Shown in pieces: positions 1 to 7,131 of a DNA stretch of 10,976 nucleotides. How positions within the stretch are numbered: the stretch's first letter is position 1; each line of letters starts with the position of its first letter. The position numbers were made by a program, and so were the translations under genes. The notes under the pieces are model-generated. The model was not told the DNA's origin and searched no databases. It saw nothing but the letters and a program-made list of their open reading frames with translations. The stretch is from JAJZRV01 sp027442615 (GTDB lineage: Bacteria > Pseudomonadota > Gammaproteobacteria > Burkholderiales > Ferrovaceae), in contig DAIBBI010000072.1 of the NCBI GenBank assembly GCA_027442615.1, positions 1 to 10,976 of the forward strand, given 5' to 3'.

Positions 1-13
1 GGAGCGAACCGAG

Positions 14-32
14 CCGTACGAGTTCTGTACGG
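14..32. repeat. Short perfect hairpin near the left edge
   Basis: Six-base arms ccgtac (14-19) and gtacgg (27-32) are perfectly complementary around a 7-base loop, and G-T pairs could extend the stem on both sides. It lies about 75 bases beyond the permease stop codon, in the direction of that gene's transcription. The setting gagccgtac...gtacgg on the plus strand faintly resembles the lower stem of group II intron domain V, but the upper stem of a real domain V is absent. It could be a terminator-like hairpin, a REP-like unit or the edge of a mobile element; the sequence does not decide. Confidence 0.4.
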
Positions 33-70
33 TGAGGGAGCACCGGAGCCCGCAACAACGCAGACCGCGG

Positions 71-98
71 CCCCCTAAACCCCTAAACCCAACCCCCC
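71..98 (-). other. Telomere-like G-rich tract, predicted G-quadruplex
   Basis: On the minus strand there are four G tracts, complementary to C runs at 71-75, 80-83, 88-90 and 93-98. They are separated by loops TTTA, TTTA and TT (plus strand taaa, taaa, aa). This meets the usual G3+N1-7 rule for an intramolecular G-quadruplex. The G-rich strand is the sense strand of the permease transcript and begins about 10 bases past its stop codon, so an RNA quadruplex in the 3' region is possible. Formation in the cell is inferred only. Confidence 0.5.
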
Positions 99-107
99 AC
101 CTCCGCC

Positions 108-929
108 CTACAGCACGTCGGCAAAGCCGCTGCGCAGGCGGGCAAACACCCAGGCACCCGATATCGCCACGATTCCGCAGACCAGGAACTCCAGGGAAAG
201 CGTTCCAATGTCCGGCCATTGCCCCGCAAAAATGGCCGCGCGCGTCTGCTCGATCACGGGCGTGAGCGGATTGATCATCATGACGGACCGAAATAAAGGG
301 GGCACCGCACTCAATGGATAGAACACCGGACTGAGAAACTGCAGCAGCGTCACGGCAAGCCCCAGAACCTGCCCCACGTCGCGCACATACACGCCCAGGG
401 CAGAAAAAAACCAGCCCAGCCCCAGCAACAACGGCAGCAACGGTAACCAGATCAGGGGCAGCGACAACCAGGCAGGCGCAACCGAAACCCCCATCACGAG
501 ACAGGCCAGCAGCAACAGCAACACGCCAGGCAGGGCAAAAACAAGCCCCGACAGGCAGTTGACCCAAGCCATGATTTCCACTGGAAACACCACTTTCTTG
601 ATCAGGTTGGGCTGCTCCAGGATTAACGTGGGGGAACGCATCAGGGATTCGGAGAAAAATCCGAACACCGTCATGCCGGCAAAGAGCCTCAGGGCAAAAT
701 CAAAGCCGGTATCTGCCCCACCTTCCCATCGCAACTTGAATACAAACCGAAACACCAGCGTATAGACCGTCATCATCAACAACGGCGTCAGCAGGCTCCA
801 GGTTACCCCCAGCAAGGTGCCACGATAACGCGCCAGCACCTGCCGCCTGACAAACTGCCGCAGCAGCCCGCCATGGCGCCAGGGCAGACACCAGGCCATC
901 AGGGAAGGGGCATCACTCATGCGAGGCAT
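108..929 (-). CDS. Polysaccharide ABC exporter, membrane (permease) subunit, Wzm type
   Basis: The product is an inner-membrane subunit of an ABC-2 type transporter that moves a finished lipid-linked polysaccharide (O-antigen, capsule or teichoic-acid type) across the cytoplasmic membrane with an ATPase partner. The 273 residues fit the family size. Visible family features are the amphipathic N-terminal segment ending in RYRGTLLG (34-41), NLIKKVVFP (108-116), the loop YVRDVGQ (181-187), SPVFYPLSAVP (200-210), an NP pair at 220-221, about six hydrophobic spans, and the common C-terminal ending GFADVL. The start overlaps the upstream glycosyltransferase gene by 17 bases; a second in-frame ATG at 920 would give an 8-base overlap, and neither has a clear ribosome binding site, so translational coupling is likely. 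The cognate ATPase gene (Wzt) normally sits next door but is not visible in the remaining 107 bases. The polymer cannot be named from this gene alone. Confidence 0.88.
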   Translation of the reverse strand: MPRMSDAPSLMAWCLPWRHGGLLRQFVRRQVLARYRGTLLGVTWSLLTPLLMMTVYTLVFRFVFKLRWEGGADTGFDFALRLFAGMTVFGFFSESLMRSPTLILEQPNLIKKVVFPVEIMAWVNCLSGLVFALPGVLLLLLACLVMGVSVAPAWLSLPLIWLPLLPLLLGLGWFFSALGVYVRDVGQVLGLAVTLLQFLSPVFYPLSAVPPLFRSVMMINPLTPVIEQTRAAIFAGQWPDIGTLSLEFLVCGIVAISGAWVFARLRSGFADVL

Positions 930-3900
930 TGTATAGGGAAGACATGCCGTCCAGCCGCGCCAGCACCTCTTTCGTGCTCAACCCGGTCAGACCATTCTCG
1001 CGCCAGACGTAATCGTCTTCGATCAGATACCCGTTCTCACGGTAAAAGGAAGCCACGCTGAGGAGCATTTTCTTCGGGTCGTAGCGCGCGTTCATGTAGC
1101 GCTTGCCCATTTCCACCTGGCGCTGAAAAGCCACATGTTCATGCAGAACCCAGGCCGCGGGACAATTGACGTGTCGCAATCCCCTTTTTACGAGCGCAAA
1201 GGAAACGCCCACGTCTTCAAACACGTTGGGATAGCCCGCATGCAGGTATGGCGCGGGATTGACCGTAAACAGCGTGGCCCCGATCGGGCTCCAGTCACAG
1301 TCCAGAAACTGGGCAGTGGCCAGATCGTAGGTGTTCAGATTGTTGCCATGGAGCCCCAGGCGAATCCGGGGTTTGTCGGGCAGCTGTTCAACAAAGCCGC
1401 CCACGCATTGCACGCGGCCGTCAGGAAAGATGACCTTGGCCGTCACCGACCCTATGGAAGCATCCGACCTGGCACGGACCAGCATCTCCTCCAGCCACCC
1501 CGGCTGCGCCACTTCGTCATTGTCAAAGAACAAATACCAGGGCCCTCGCGCATTTGCGAGCGCGCGCGCGCGCCCCGCAGCCGGACCCAGGTTTTCGGGC
1601 TCGAAAAAACACTTCACCGCAGAAAACCGGCCCTCGATATTTTCCTTGATGAAGGAAACCGTCTCGGCATCCGAGCCGTTGTCGAGCAAAATGATTTCAT
1701 GGGGGATTTTTACGGTGGCCTGCAGGCTTCTGATCGCCGCCAGCGTCTGGGAATGCTTGCCAAAAGACAACATGATGAACGAAACAAACGGTTCAAAGAC
1801 CCCGGCCCTGACCTCTGCACGAAGCCGCGCCTCGGCCTGGATCAAACCCGTGAAACGATCCTGTGCCTCACGGGCGGCATGGGTCATCTGCCTGTCGTGC
1901 AGGCGATGCCAGTAGACAAACTCGGGAATGTATTTGAAGGCCTTGCTGGGGTAGTGAAAGGCAATCCTCATCAGCAGGTCGTAGTCCTGGGCAGAATTGA
2001 ATCGCGGATCAAACAGCCCCACCTTGGCAAAGCATTCCCGCCGAATCATCTTGAAATGGGTGGCGTACATGGCCGCCAGGTTTTCGGAAAAATAATCCTG
2101 GCGCGGCAGATGGTCGAAAGCGATCCGGCTGACCTCCCTGCCTGCGGCATCGATGTTGATCCGTGCCGAATGACTGTAAACCGTATCCGGCTGCCAGTGT
2201 CCCAGACAGAGGGCAACCGCCTGCGGCAGAAGATAGTCATCGCAGTCCAGAAAACCGATCACGTCTCCTTGCGAGGCCATCAGTGCCCGGTTTTGCGCGG
2301 CACAGACCCCCTCGTTTTGGGTGTTCCGTATGATGATCAGGCGCTCACGCCCCTCAAAACCGTCAAGGATCCTGCCCACCTCGGGATCGGTGGACGCATC
2401 GTCCACCACGACGACTTCCAGCGCTTCGTAGGTCTGGGCCAGCGCGCTTTCAAGGCATTGCGCAAGATACTGCGCGTGATTGAATACCGGGATGATCAGG
2501 CTTACTTTCAGATCGACCCGGGGGCGCGGCGGTGCCAGCAGCCTGGCATCGGGTAGCGTACGCAATCGCATCAGTTGATCGCGCACTGCGCGCTTGAAAC
2601 GAAACGGGATCAGCGCCAGAAAGAATCGCGCCGGGGAACTCCGGTAGAAGGCAACGGCCACGGACCAGAGGCGTTCGATGAAGCGGGCGCGTAACTGCAA
2701 CAGGGCTTCCTGCACGCCGCCAAGCCTGCGCCGCACCGCCCGCAGTGGCGCCGTGATGCGCCAGGAAAGCGAACCGTAAAGCGCGGCGACCCGATTTTGC
2801 GCATCGGCAAGCTGTGCCTGCATTTCCAGGACGGAGCGCGTTTCCTGGCTCAACTTCCCGATGTCGTGGGTCAATTCAAGATTGACCCGGTTGGCCTCAC
2901 CCAACAATCGCCGCAAATTTCTGGAGTCCGCCACCCAATCCTGCAACTGCTGTGGCTGCCAGCGTGTGTGCCATTTTTCCAGAATCGCCTGCAGGGCGCT
3001 CTGCCCAGCCGTGGCATCGGCGCGCACGCCCTGCCCCGACGAGGTGCTGATGCAGTACATGGCAGTGATGCTGGGATGGTGCACAAAGGTCCGGCCAGTG
3101 CCCATGCATTGCAGCCAGAAGTCCCAATCCTCAAAAAGATCGAAGTGGGGATCGAAAGCACAGGGGGCTTCTCCTTCGATCAGTTCGCGCCGAAACAGCA
3201 CCGAATGAATGGGCAGGAAATTTTCGGTCAGCAATCGGACCGGCGACCACGGCTCGTTGTAGACCCTCACGACCTTCCATTCGGTCCCGCTGCGCTCCAC
3301 GCAGTGGACCCCCGAATAGGCCGCCACAGCTTGCGGGTGATCGCGCAGCGCTCCCACGAGGCCGCTGACGTGATCGGGCAGAATCCAGTCATCGTCATCC
3401 AGAAACATCAACCAGCGACCCCGCGCCGCCTGCAGGGCAATGTTGGCCGCCTCGCTGCGCGTACGCCGGCCATCGCCTTGCATCAGACGCAACTCGAAGG
3501 GGCCACAGCGGTCCTCCAGGGGGGCATGGTCCGGGGTGGCCGCGACGACCACCACTTCAATCTGGCCATAGTCCTGGGCCGCCACGGATGCCAGTGCCCG
3601 GGCCAGGCAAAGCCGGCTCATGCTGCGGATCATGATGGTGACGAGCCCCTGGGGCGCCCCGGTGGCCGCCGGCGCCGCAACGGGCTGGATCACGGGGACC
3701 AATTTATCCGGCTGGACGAGATGAAACGCCTCTGCAGCCAGAACGGTGTTGGGCAGCGTATAGGTGCGAAAGCGGTTCAGGGCCTCGACCTGGATGTCGT
3801 AGGGCTGATGGGCGAGTTGTGACGCAAAACAGCGCATGGCGCGCCGCTTGGTCTCAAGATGGGGGGTGATGTCCAGAAACAGGTTGGGGTGCAGCGGCAT

Positions 3901-4344
3901 GCCCACTTCATAAAAGGCAATCCTGGTCGCCCCACCCACCCGCCGCACGGCTTCCATGGCGGCCATGGCAAGGGCGCGATGGTCGGGATGGACCTCCTCG
4001 GGCGAAGGCGCGTAAACCAGGTCCGATTCGCTGCTGCGCAAGGTTTCGGCAATACGCGCAACGAGCGCATCTCCGTACACCAGTCCGCCATCGGGATAGC
4101 CCCAGAACTCCGGCTCGGCAGCGCCCAGCACCCGAGCGGCCGCGCGACTTTCCGAGGCCCTGACCCCGGGATCGGCAAACAGCGCGCCATCCGTAAGGAT
4201 GATGAGCCTTACCGGAACACCCGCAGCCACATGCGCTGCAATGGCACCACCACAGCCGAATATCTCGTCATCCGGATGCGGTGCCAGAACCAGCGCCCGG
4301 CGGCATCTGATCGTAGTCTCCGCCTTGTCAGGGATTGCCATCAT
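913..4344 (-). CDS. PIG-L deacetylase fused to three GT2 glycosyltransferase domains
   Basis: This 1143-residue protein appears to have four catalytic modules. Residues 15-210 are a PIG-L/LmbE zinc deacetylase domain with the signature PHPDDE (22-27) and HPDH (119-122), which supply the expected His/Asp metal ligands; the family removes acetyl groups from GlcNAc-type substrates. Residues 233-435 are a GT2 domain with DDDD at 316-319 and EDWD at 405-408; the usual first DD of the nucleotide site is replaced by AA. Residues 470-600 are a charged, probably coiled-coil linker with SLSWRITAPLR (525-535), a motif common in O-antigen glycosyltransferases. Residues 613-830 are a second GT2 domain (VVVDDAS, DCDD at 700-703, QDYD at 786-789). 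Residues 853-1080 are a third (LLDNGS, DNDE at 941-944, FED at 1042-1044). No membrane span is evident, so it is probably cytoplasmic or peripheral. Likely role: successive sugar transfers, with deacetylation, for the polymer exported by the downstream permease. Acceptors are unknown. Two ATGs in tandem begin the frame. Confidence 0.87.
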   Translation of the reverse strand: MMAIPDKAETTIRCRRALVLAPHPDDEIFGCGGAIAAHVAAGVPVRLIILTDGALFADPGVRASESRAAARVLGAAEPEFWGYPDGGLVYGDALVARIAETLRSSESDLVYAPSPEEVHPDHRALAMAAMEAVRRVGGATRIAFYEVGMPLHPNLFLDITPHLETKRRAMRCFASQLAHQPYDIQVEALNRFRTYTLPNTVLAAEAFHLVQPDKLVPVIQPVAAPAATGAPQGLVTIMIRSMSRLCLARALASVAAQDYGQIEVVVVAATPDHAPLEDRCGPFELRLMQGDGRRTRSEAANIALQAARGRWLMFLDDDDWILPDHVSGLVGALRDHPQAVAAYSGVHCVERSGTEWKVVRVYNEPWSPVRLLTENFLPIHSVLFRRELIEGEAPCAFDPHFDLFEDWDFWLQCMGTGRTFVHHPSITAMYCISTSSGQGVRADATAGQSALQAILEKWHTRWQPQQLQDWVADSRNLRRLLGEANRVNLELTHDIGKLSQETRSVLEMQAQLADAQNRVAALYGSLSWRITAPLRAVRRRLGGVQEALLQLRARFIERLWSVAVAFYRSSPARFFLALIPFRFKRAVRDQLMRLRTLPDARLLAPPRPRVDLKVSLIIPVFNHAQYLAQCLESALAQTYEALEVVVVDDASTDPEVGRILDGFEGRERLIIIRNTQNEGVCAAQNRALMASQGDVIGFLDCDDYLLPQAVALCLGHWQPDTVYSHSARINIDAAGREVSRIAFDHLPRQDYFSENLAAMYATHFKMIRRECFAKVGLFDPRFNSAQDYDLLMRIAFHYPSKAFKYIPEFVYWHRLHDRQMTHAAREAQDRFTGLIQAEARLRAEVRAGVFEPFVSFIMLSFGKHSQTLAAIRSLQATVKIPHEIILLDNGSDAETVSFIKENIEGRFSAVKCFFEPENLGPAAGRARALANARGPWYLFFDNDEVAQPGWLEEMLVRARSDASIGSVTAKVIFPDGRVQCVGGFVEQLPDKPRIRLGLHGNNLNTYDLATAQFLDCDWSPIGATLFTVNPAPYLHAGYPNVFEDVGVSFALVKRGLRHVNCPAAWVLHEHVAFQRQVEMGKRYMNARYDPKKMLLSVASFYRENGYLIEDDYVWRENGLTGLSTKEVLARLDGMSSLYNASHE

Positions 4345-4381
4345 TGCTCATCGCCGCTGTTTTCCAGATGAAAAGCCATGG

Positions 4382-4411
4382 AATATAGCACTCGCATTTT
4401 ATAAAGGCCAA
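4382..4411 (-). promoter_or_regulatory. Candidate sigma-70 promoter before the deacetylase/glycosyltransferase gene
   Basis: Read on the minus strand, TTGGCC (4406-4411, 4 of 6 to TTGACA) is followed after 18 bases by TATATT (4382-4387, 5 of 6 to TATAAT). It lies in the AT-rich 79-bp gap between the acyltransferase stop and the glycosyltransferase start, about 38 bases before that start. If real it would let the last two genes be expressed separately from the regulator and acyltransferase. It is based on consensus matching by eye only. Confidence 0.3.
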
Positions 4412-4423
4412 ATTCCGCCATGC

Positions 4424-5509
4424 CTAGCCCACCCTGCCCATGCGCCTGCCCAGAGCCCGCCCGTAGGCTCGCGCCGGGGCCTCGATGATTTGATGAACCA
4501 CAAAAGCCACGAGCAGCGTGCCCGAGAGGCTGAGCAACAGCAGGCTCCCCCCCTGGCTGTGCGGCCAGGCTTTCAACACCAGTACCGGCAGTGCGTTGTG
4601 GAAAAGGTAGATCCCGTAGCTCAGATTTCCACCCCACTGGGCGGCGGCTTGCAACAGGGCTGGCGGTGACCGAACCCACCCCGCGCAGGCCGCGACCAAA
4701 ACCGCAAAACTGCAGGCCGCCAGAAGGCTGACGTTGCCGCGCAGCAGGGGCTGTGCAGCGATGCCGTCGTCACCCAGGTGAAGCCAGATGCTGCCCAGCA
4801 CAAACCATCCCAGCGTTGCGGCAAATACCAGGCCCAGTCGCCACGCAAGGCTCCAGTCGCGCCGTGCCAGTCTCCAGGCCGCCACACCCAGGGCAAATTC
4901 TACGCCTCGACCGGGCAGGTTTGCCGACAACACAAGCGCTGCCCCCGATTCGGCCTGCGCGGGCAAAGCCCAGGCAATGCAAAGGTGCAGCGCCAGCGCG
5001 CCCCATCCCAGTAGCAACAGGTTGCGCCTGGATGCTGCCGCTTTTACCAGCAAGGGCAGCACCAGATAAAATTCCATCTCGGGGGGCAGGCTCCAGAAGG
5101 CGGGATTGTAGTAGAACGCAATCTGCGTGTTCTGGAGCGTGTGCAACATGAACAGGTGTTCCCCCAGAAACCGCAGGTCCTGACCATTCATGACCTTGAG
5201 CGCGGCGTACAACCCCAGTGCCGCCAGGTAAAGCGGGTAAATTCTGAAAATCCTGCGAACGTAATGTGGAGCAAGTTGCAGTGGACGGCCAAAAAAGTAG
5301 GGGGCAAAAACAAATCCGCTCAGTACAAAAAACAGGTCCACGCCGGTAAAGCTGAAGCCCAGTAATGAAGGCTGTGTGGTGAGATAGATCCAGTAATGCG
5401 CCATCACCACCAACAGGGCGGCCATGAAGCGCAGTCCTTCTATCGTCCAGTTTGTCTGGACGCCGGTAGCGACATCCCGCACCGGCTGCGATGATGGAGG
5501 CTTGGCCAT
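4424..5509 (-). CDS. Membrane O-acyltransferase, acyltransferase-3 family (OafA/YrhL-like)
   Basis: Members of this family move acetyl or other acyl groups across the inner membrane onto sugars of O-antigen, capsule or exopolysaccharide. The 361-residue product matches the length of a stand-alone family domain and has about ten hydrophobic spans. Diagnostic motifs are EGLRFMAALLVVMAH (24-38, with the conserved His at 38), GVDLFFVLSGFVF (56-68), the Arg-rich loop RRIFRIYPLY (85-94), WSLPPEMEFY (139-148, with Glu 144) and GNLSYGIYLFH (294-304). There is no SGNH hydrolase extension at the C-terminus. It starts 17 bp after the crp-like gene and lies 79 bp before the glycosyltransferase gene on the same strand, which points to decoration of the same polysaccharide. 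The acyl group and acceptor cannot be read from the sequence. Confidence 0.9.
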   Translation of the reverse strand: MAKPPSSQPVRDVATGVQTNWTIEGLRFMAALLVVMAHYWIYLTTQPSLLGFSFTGVDLFFVLSGFVFAPYFFGRPLQLAPHYVRRIFRIYPLYLAALGLYAALKVMNGQDLRFLGEHLFMLHTLQNTQIAFYYNPAFWSLPPEMEFYLVLPLLVKAAASRRNLLLLGWGALALHLCIAWALPAQAESGAALVLSANLPGRGVEFALGVAAWRLARRDWSLAWRLGLVFAATLGWFVLGSIWLHLGDDGIAAQPLLRGNVSLLAACSFAVLVAACAGWVRSPPALLQAAAQWGGNLSYGIYLFHNALPVLVLKAWPHSQGGSLLLLSLSGTLLVAFVVHQIIEAPARAYGRALGRRMGRVG

Positions 5510-5526
5510 GTGGAAAAGGGCCTGCT

Positions 5527-6306
5527 TCAGGCTGAAGGCGCTGCGGACGCTGGATGTGCGGCAGGCACCAATGCTTCGGTGCCGGCATTGGGCTTGGCCA
5601 GTGGCGATTCTTCAACCCCGCTTGCCATGGTCTGCAGCACCTTGGGCTGGAGCACGATGAGGCGGCGATGATCCTTTTCCACCACTCCCTGCTTGATCAG
5701 CAGTTGCAGCGCACGCGACACGCTCTCGCGGCTGACGTTGGCCATCATCGCCAGGGCCTGCTGGGTGGGCATGTTCTCGATGACCGCCGTCTTGTTGCCC
5801 GGCTGTAGGGTGACCGTGTTGTTGAGCACGGAAAAAATCCGGGCATGGGCGCGCGCCGCACTCAGGGCCGAATGCATTCTCGAAGCGTCCCGGATGGTTT
5901 TGCACAGATGACGCATGACGCGCTCGGCCACCAGGGGATGCTTGGTCATCAGTTCGTTGGCGGTAGCCCTGGGCAAAAATCCCACCACGGTGTCGGCCAG
6001 CGATACCAGCGAAGAGCTGCGCGGTTGCCCGTCGATGACGGCCACCTCGCCGTAGAAGTCACCCGCCTCCAGAAAATGGATTCCCACTTCACGCCCGTCT
6101 TCCGAAAACGAGATCACCTGCAGTCGTCCATGCACCACCAGGAGCAGGGCATCGCCCACCGAACCCTGCTGCAACACCACCTGGCGATTCTGGAAATACT
6201 GGAACTTGACGATTCCCTCCAGCTGCTTGAGCAGCGCAGGGTCGAGTCCCTGAAACAGCTTTTGCTGCCGGATCGCTTCTGCGTGGTTGACGACGATTTT
6301 TTTCAT
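5527..6306 (-). CDS. Crp/Fnr-family transcriptional regulator
   Basis: This is a cytoplasmic DNA-binding regulator of 259 residues. Residues 18-135 form a cyclic-nucleotide-binding beta-barrel with a phosphate-binding cassette like that of CRP: GDFYGE (82-87) followed by QPRSSS (94-99), giving the Gly-Glu and Arg-Ser pairs that contact cAMP or a similar ligand. No Fnr-type N-terminal cysteine cluster is present, so an oxygen-sensing Fe-S centre is unlikely. A dimerisation helix follows, then a winged helix-turn-helix (about 179-218) with recognition helix SRESVSRALQLL (192-203), close to CRP's SRETVGRIL. That predicts a TGTGA-like half-site, though no clear palindromic site was found here. 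The last 38 residues are a low-complexity Ala/Pro-rich tail. It is the first gene of the minus-strand polysaccharide block and diverges from the rhodanese gene across a RAYT insertion. Its targets are unknown; either flanking group is possible. Confidence 0.88.
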   Translation of the reverse strand: MKKIVVNHAEAIRQQKLFQGLDPALLKQLEGIVKFQYFQNRQVVLQQGSVGDALLLVVHGRLQVISFSEDGREVGIHFLEAGDFYGEVAVIDGQPRSSSLVSLADTVVGFLPRATANELMTKHPLVAERVMRHLCKTIRDASRMHSALSAARAHARIFSVLNNTVTLQPGNKTAVIENMPTQQALAMMANVSRESVSRALQLLIKQGVVEKDHRRLIVLQPKVLQTMASGVEESPLAKPNAGTEALVPAAHPASAAPSA

Positions 6307-6316
6307 GAAAGTACCT

Positions 6317-6352
6317 GGGGACAGACCTCATTCTAGGGGACAGACCTCATTT
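6317..6352 (+). repeat. Two direct copies of the ggggacagacc repeat upstream of the crp-like gene
   Basis: Copies ggggacagacctcatt occur at 6317-6332 and 6336-6351 in the same orientation, 3 bases apart. They begin only 11 bases before the crp-like start codon (6306) and so occupy its 5' untranslated or promoter region. They also mark the left end of the RAYT unit. A weaker partial match (gacctcat) follows near 6378. Confidence 0.85.
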
Positions 6353-6423
6353 CTTCAATTTAATACCGTTTTTCATGCGACCTCATGGCAGTGGCTCCCC
6401 TTAAATTGGCTGGAATTCCAACC

Positions 6424-6429
6424 AGAGGA
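6424..6429 (+). promoter_or_regulatory. Ribosome binding site that sets the RAYT start
   Basis: AGAGGA lies 9 bases before ATG 6439, whose product begins MPRHARF, the usual RAYT N-terminus. The open frame extends back to an ATG at 6385, but the extra 18 residues have no family character and no comparable ribosome binding site. Immediately upstream is the perfect palindrome tggaattcca (6411-6420). Confidence 0.6.
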
Positions 6430-6438
6430 ACCATTGCC

Positions 6439-7071
6439 ATGCCTCGTCACGCCCGCTTCCTGATTCCCGGGGTTGCCACTCACGTCATCCAGCGGGGCAA
6501 CAACCGCTCGCAATGCTTTTATCAGGATACCGACTACGCCTACTTTCTAAAGCACCTGGAAAAACAGGCCAGCCAGCACGGCTGCGCCATCCACGCCTAT
6601 TGTCTGATGACAAACCACATCCATCTGCTGTTGACGCCAAAACGGCGAGACAGCCTCGGTGGGCTCATGAAAGCGCTGGGGCAGCGCTATGCGCAGTACG
6701 TCAACCGCACCTATGAGCGCACGGGAACCCTTTGGGAAGGGCGTTACCGGTCGGGCATGATGAAGGATGAAGCCCATGTGCTGTGTTGCTACCGCTACAT
6801 CGAACTCAATCCGGTACGCGCTGGAATGGTGAAGCTCCCGGAGCAATACCGCTGGTCCAGTTACCACGCCAACGCCATCGGCGTACGCAATACCCTGATG
6901 ACCGGACACGCCAACTACGTCCGCATGGGCCAGACCGACGACGAGCGTTGCCAGGCCTACCGCGAACTGTGCAGCCGGCAACTGGAGGCCGGTCTTGTGG
7001 AAAACATCAGGAAGGCCACCCGGGGTAATGCGGCAGCGGGCGAATTGGGGACAGACCTCATTTTCCCGTAA
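6439..7071 (+). CDS. REP-associated tyrosine transposase (RAYT, Y1/HUH family)
   Basis: Single-strand DNA transposases of this family cut and rejoin REP palindromes through a tyrosine-DNA intermediate. The 210-residue protein has the RAYT N-terminus with HVIQRGNNR (15-23), the metal-binding HUH motif in MTNHIHLLL (57-65; His 60 and His 62), and QRYAQYVNRTYERTGTLWEGRYRS (82-105, given here as positions; catalytic Tyr candidates 84 and 87). It continues with YRYIELNPVRAGMV (118-131) and YRWSSYHA (137-144). All expected catalytic parts are present. The C-terminus is odd: after IRKATRGN (190-197) most relatives continue with roughly 30 more residues, often containing a basic GRP-type ending. Here the frame runs directly into the repeat, so the last residues ELGTDLIFP are repeat-encoded and the TAA stop falls in the inverted repeat's loop. 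The tail is probably truncated, and activity is uncertain. Confidence 0.88.
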   Translation: MPRHARFLIPGVATHVIQRGNNRSQCFYQDTDYAYFLKHLEKQASQHGCAIHAYCLMTNHIHLLLTPKRRDSLGGLMKALGQRYAQYVNRTYERTGTLWEGRYRSGMMKDEAHVLCCYRYIELNPVRAGMVKLPEQYRWSSYHANAIGVRNTLMTGHANYVRMGQTDDERCQAYRELCSRQLEAGLVENIRKATRGNAAAGELGTDLIFP

Positions 7072-7107
7072 AATGAGGTCTGTCCCCAATTTTGTGTCCC
7101 CAATTTT
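7043..7107. repeat. Perfect 22-bp inverted repeat plus a truncated tandem copy
   Basis: Arms at 7043-7064 and 7070-7091 are exact reverse complements around a 5-base loop (cccgt). Each arm carries the ggggacagacc core (7047-7057; complement 7077-7087). Right of it, the 14-mer tgtccccaattttg occurs twice in tandem (7081-7094 and 7095-7108), so a further copy is truncated at its left. The left arm encodes the end of the RAYT, and the hairpin ends about 40 bases before the rhodanese start codon. Confidence 0.92.
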
Positions 7108-7131
7108 GCCTCTAATTTGGAGTTCCTTTAG

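Larger units (their letters stand above)
6317..7107 (+). mobile_element. RAYT transposase unit with flanking REP-like repeats
   Basis: One tyrosine-transposase gene is bounded on the left by two direct repeat copies (6317-6351). On the right it is bounded by an inverted pair plus a truncated copy (7043-7107). This is the layout of REP-associated tyrosine transposase loci, in which a single-copy RAYT is flanked by the palindromic repeats it is thought to mobilise. The whole unit fills the divergent space between the crp-like and rhodanese genes. No target-site duplication was recognised, as expected for HUH/Y1 enzymes. Confidence 0.75.

Noticed and set aside
1560..1572. Thirteen-base alternating GC run that could form Z-DNA
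   Set aside because: It is explained by Ala/Arg-rich codons in the third GT2 domain (AGRARALANARG) in a GC-rich genome; nothing else marks it as functional.
1135..2556. Long open frame on the plus strand opposite the glycosyltransferase gene
   Set aside because: It mirrors the high-GC antisense of a well-supported gene, has no recognisable domain and no convincing ribosome binding site.
4341..4679. Minus-strand open frame ending at the glycosyltransferase start
   Set aside because: Most of it overlaps the acyltransferase in another frame, and its residues show no family character.
6336..6364. Possible plus-strand promoter for the RAYT with TTTAAT as -10
   Set aside because: The position expected for -35 is ggggac inside the repeat, a poor match; not supportable.
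6385..6438. 18-residue N-terminal extension of the RAYT
   Set aside because: ATG 6439 has a well-placed AGAGGA and the usual MPRHARF start; the upstream ATG has neither.
6317..7107. CRISPR-like array of short repeats
   Set aside because: Copies occur in both orientations, form palindromes, and have no regular spacers or Cas genes; they fit a REP/RAYT system.
7088..7116. Possible promoter for the rhodanese with TCTAAT as -10
   Set aside because: No acceptable -35 lies at 15-19 bases, and the start point would fall at or after the ribosome binding site (7119-7122), which could then not be transcribed.
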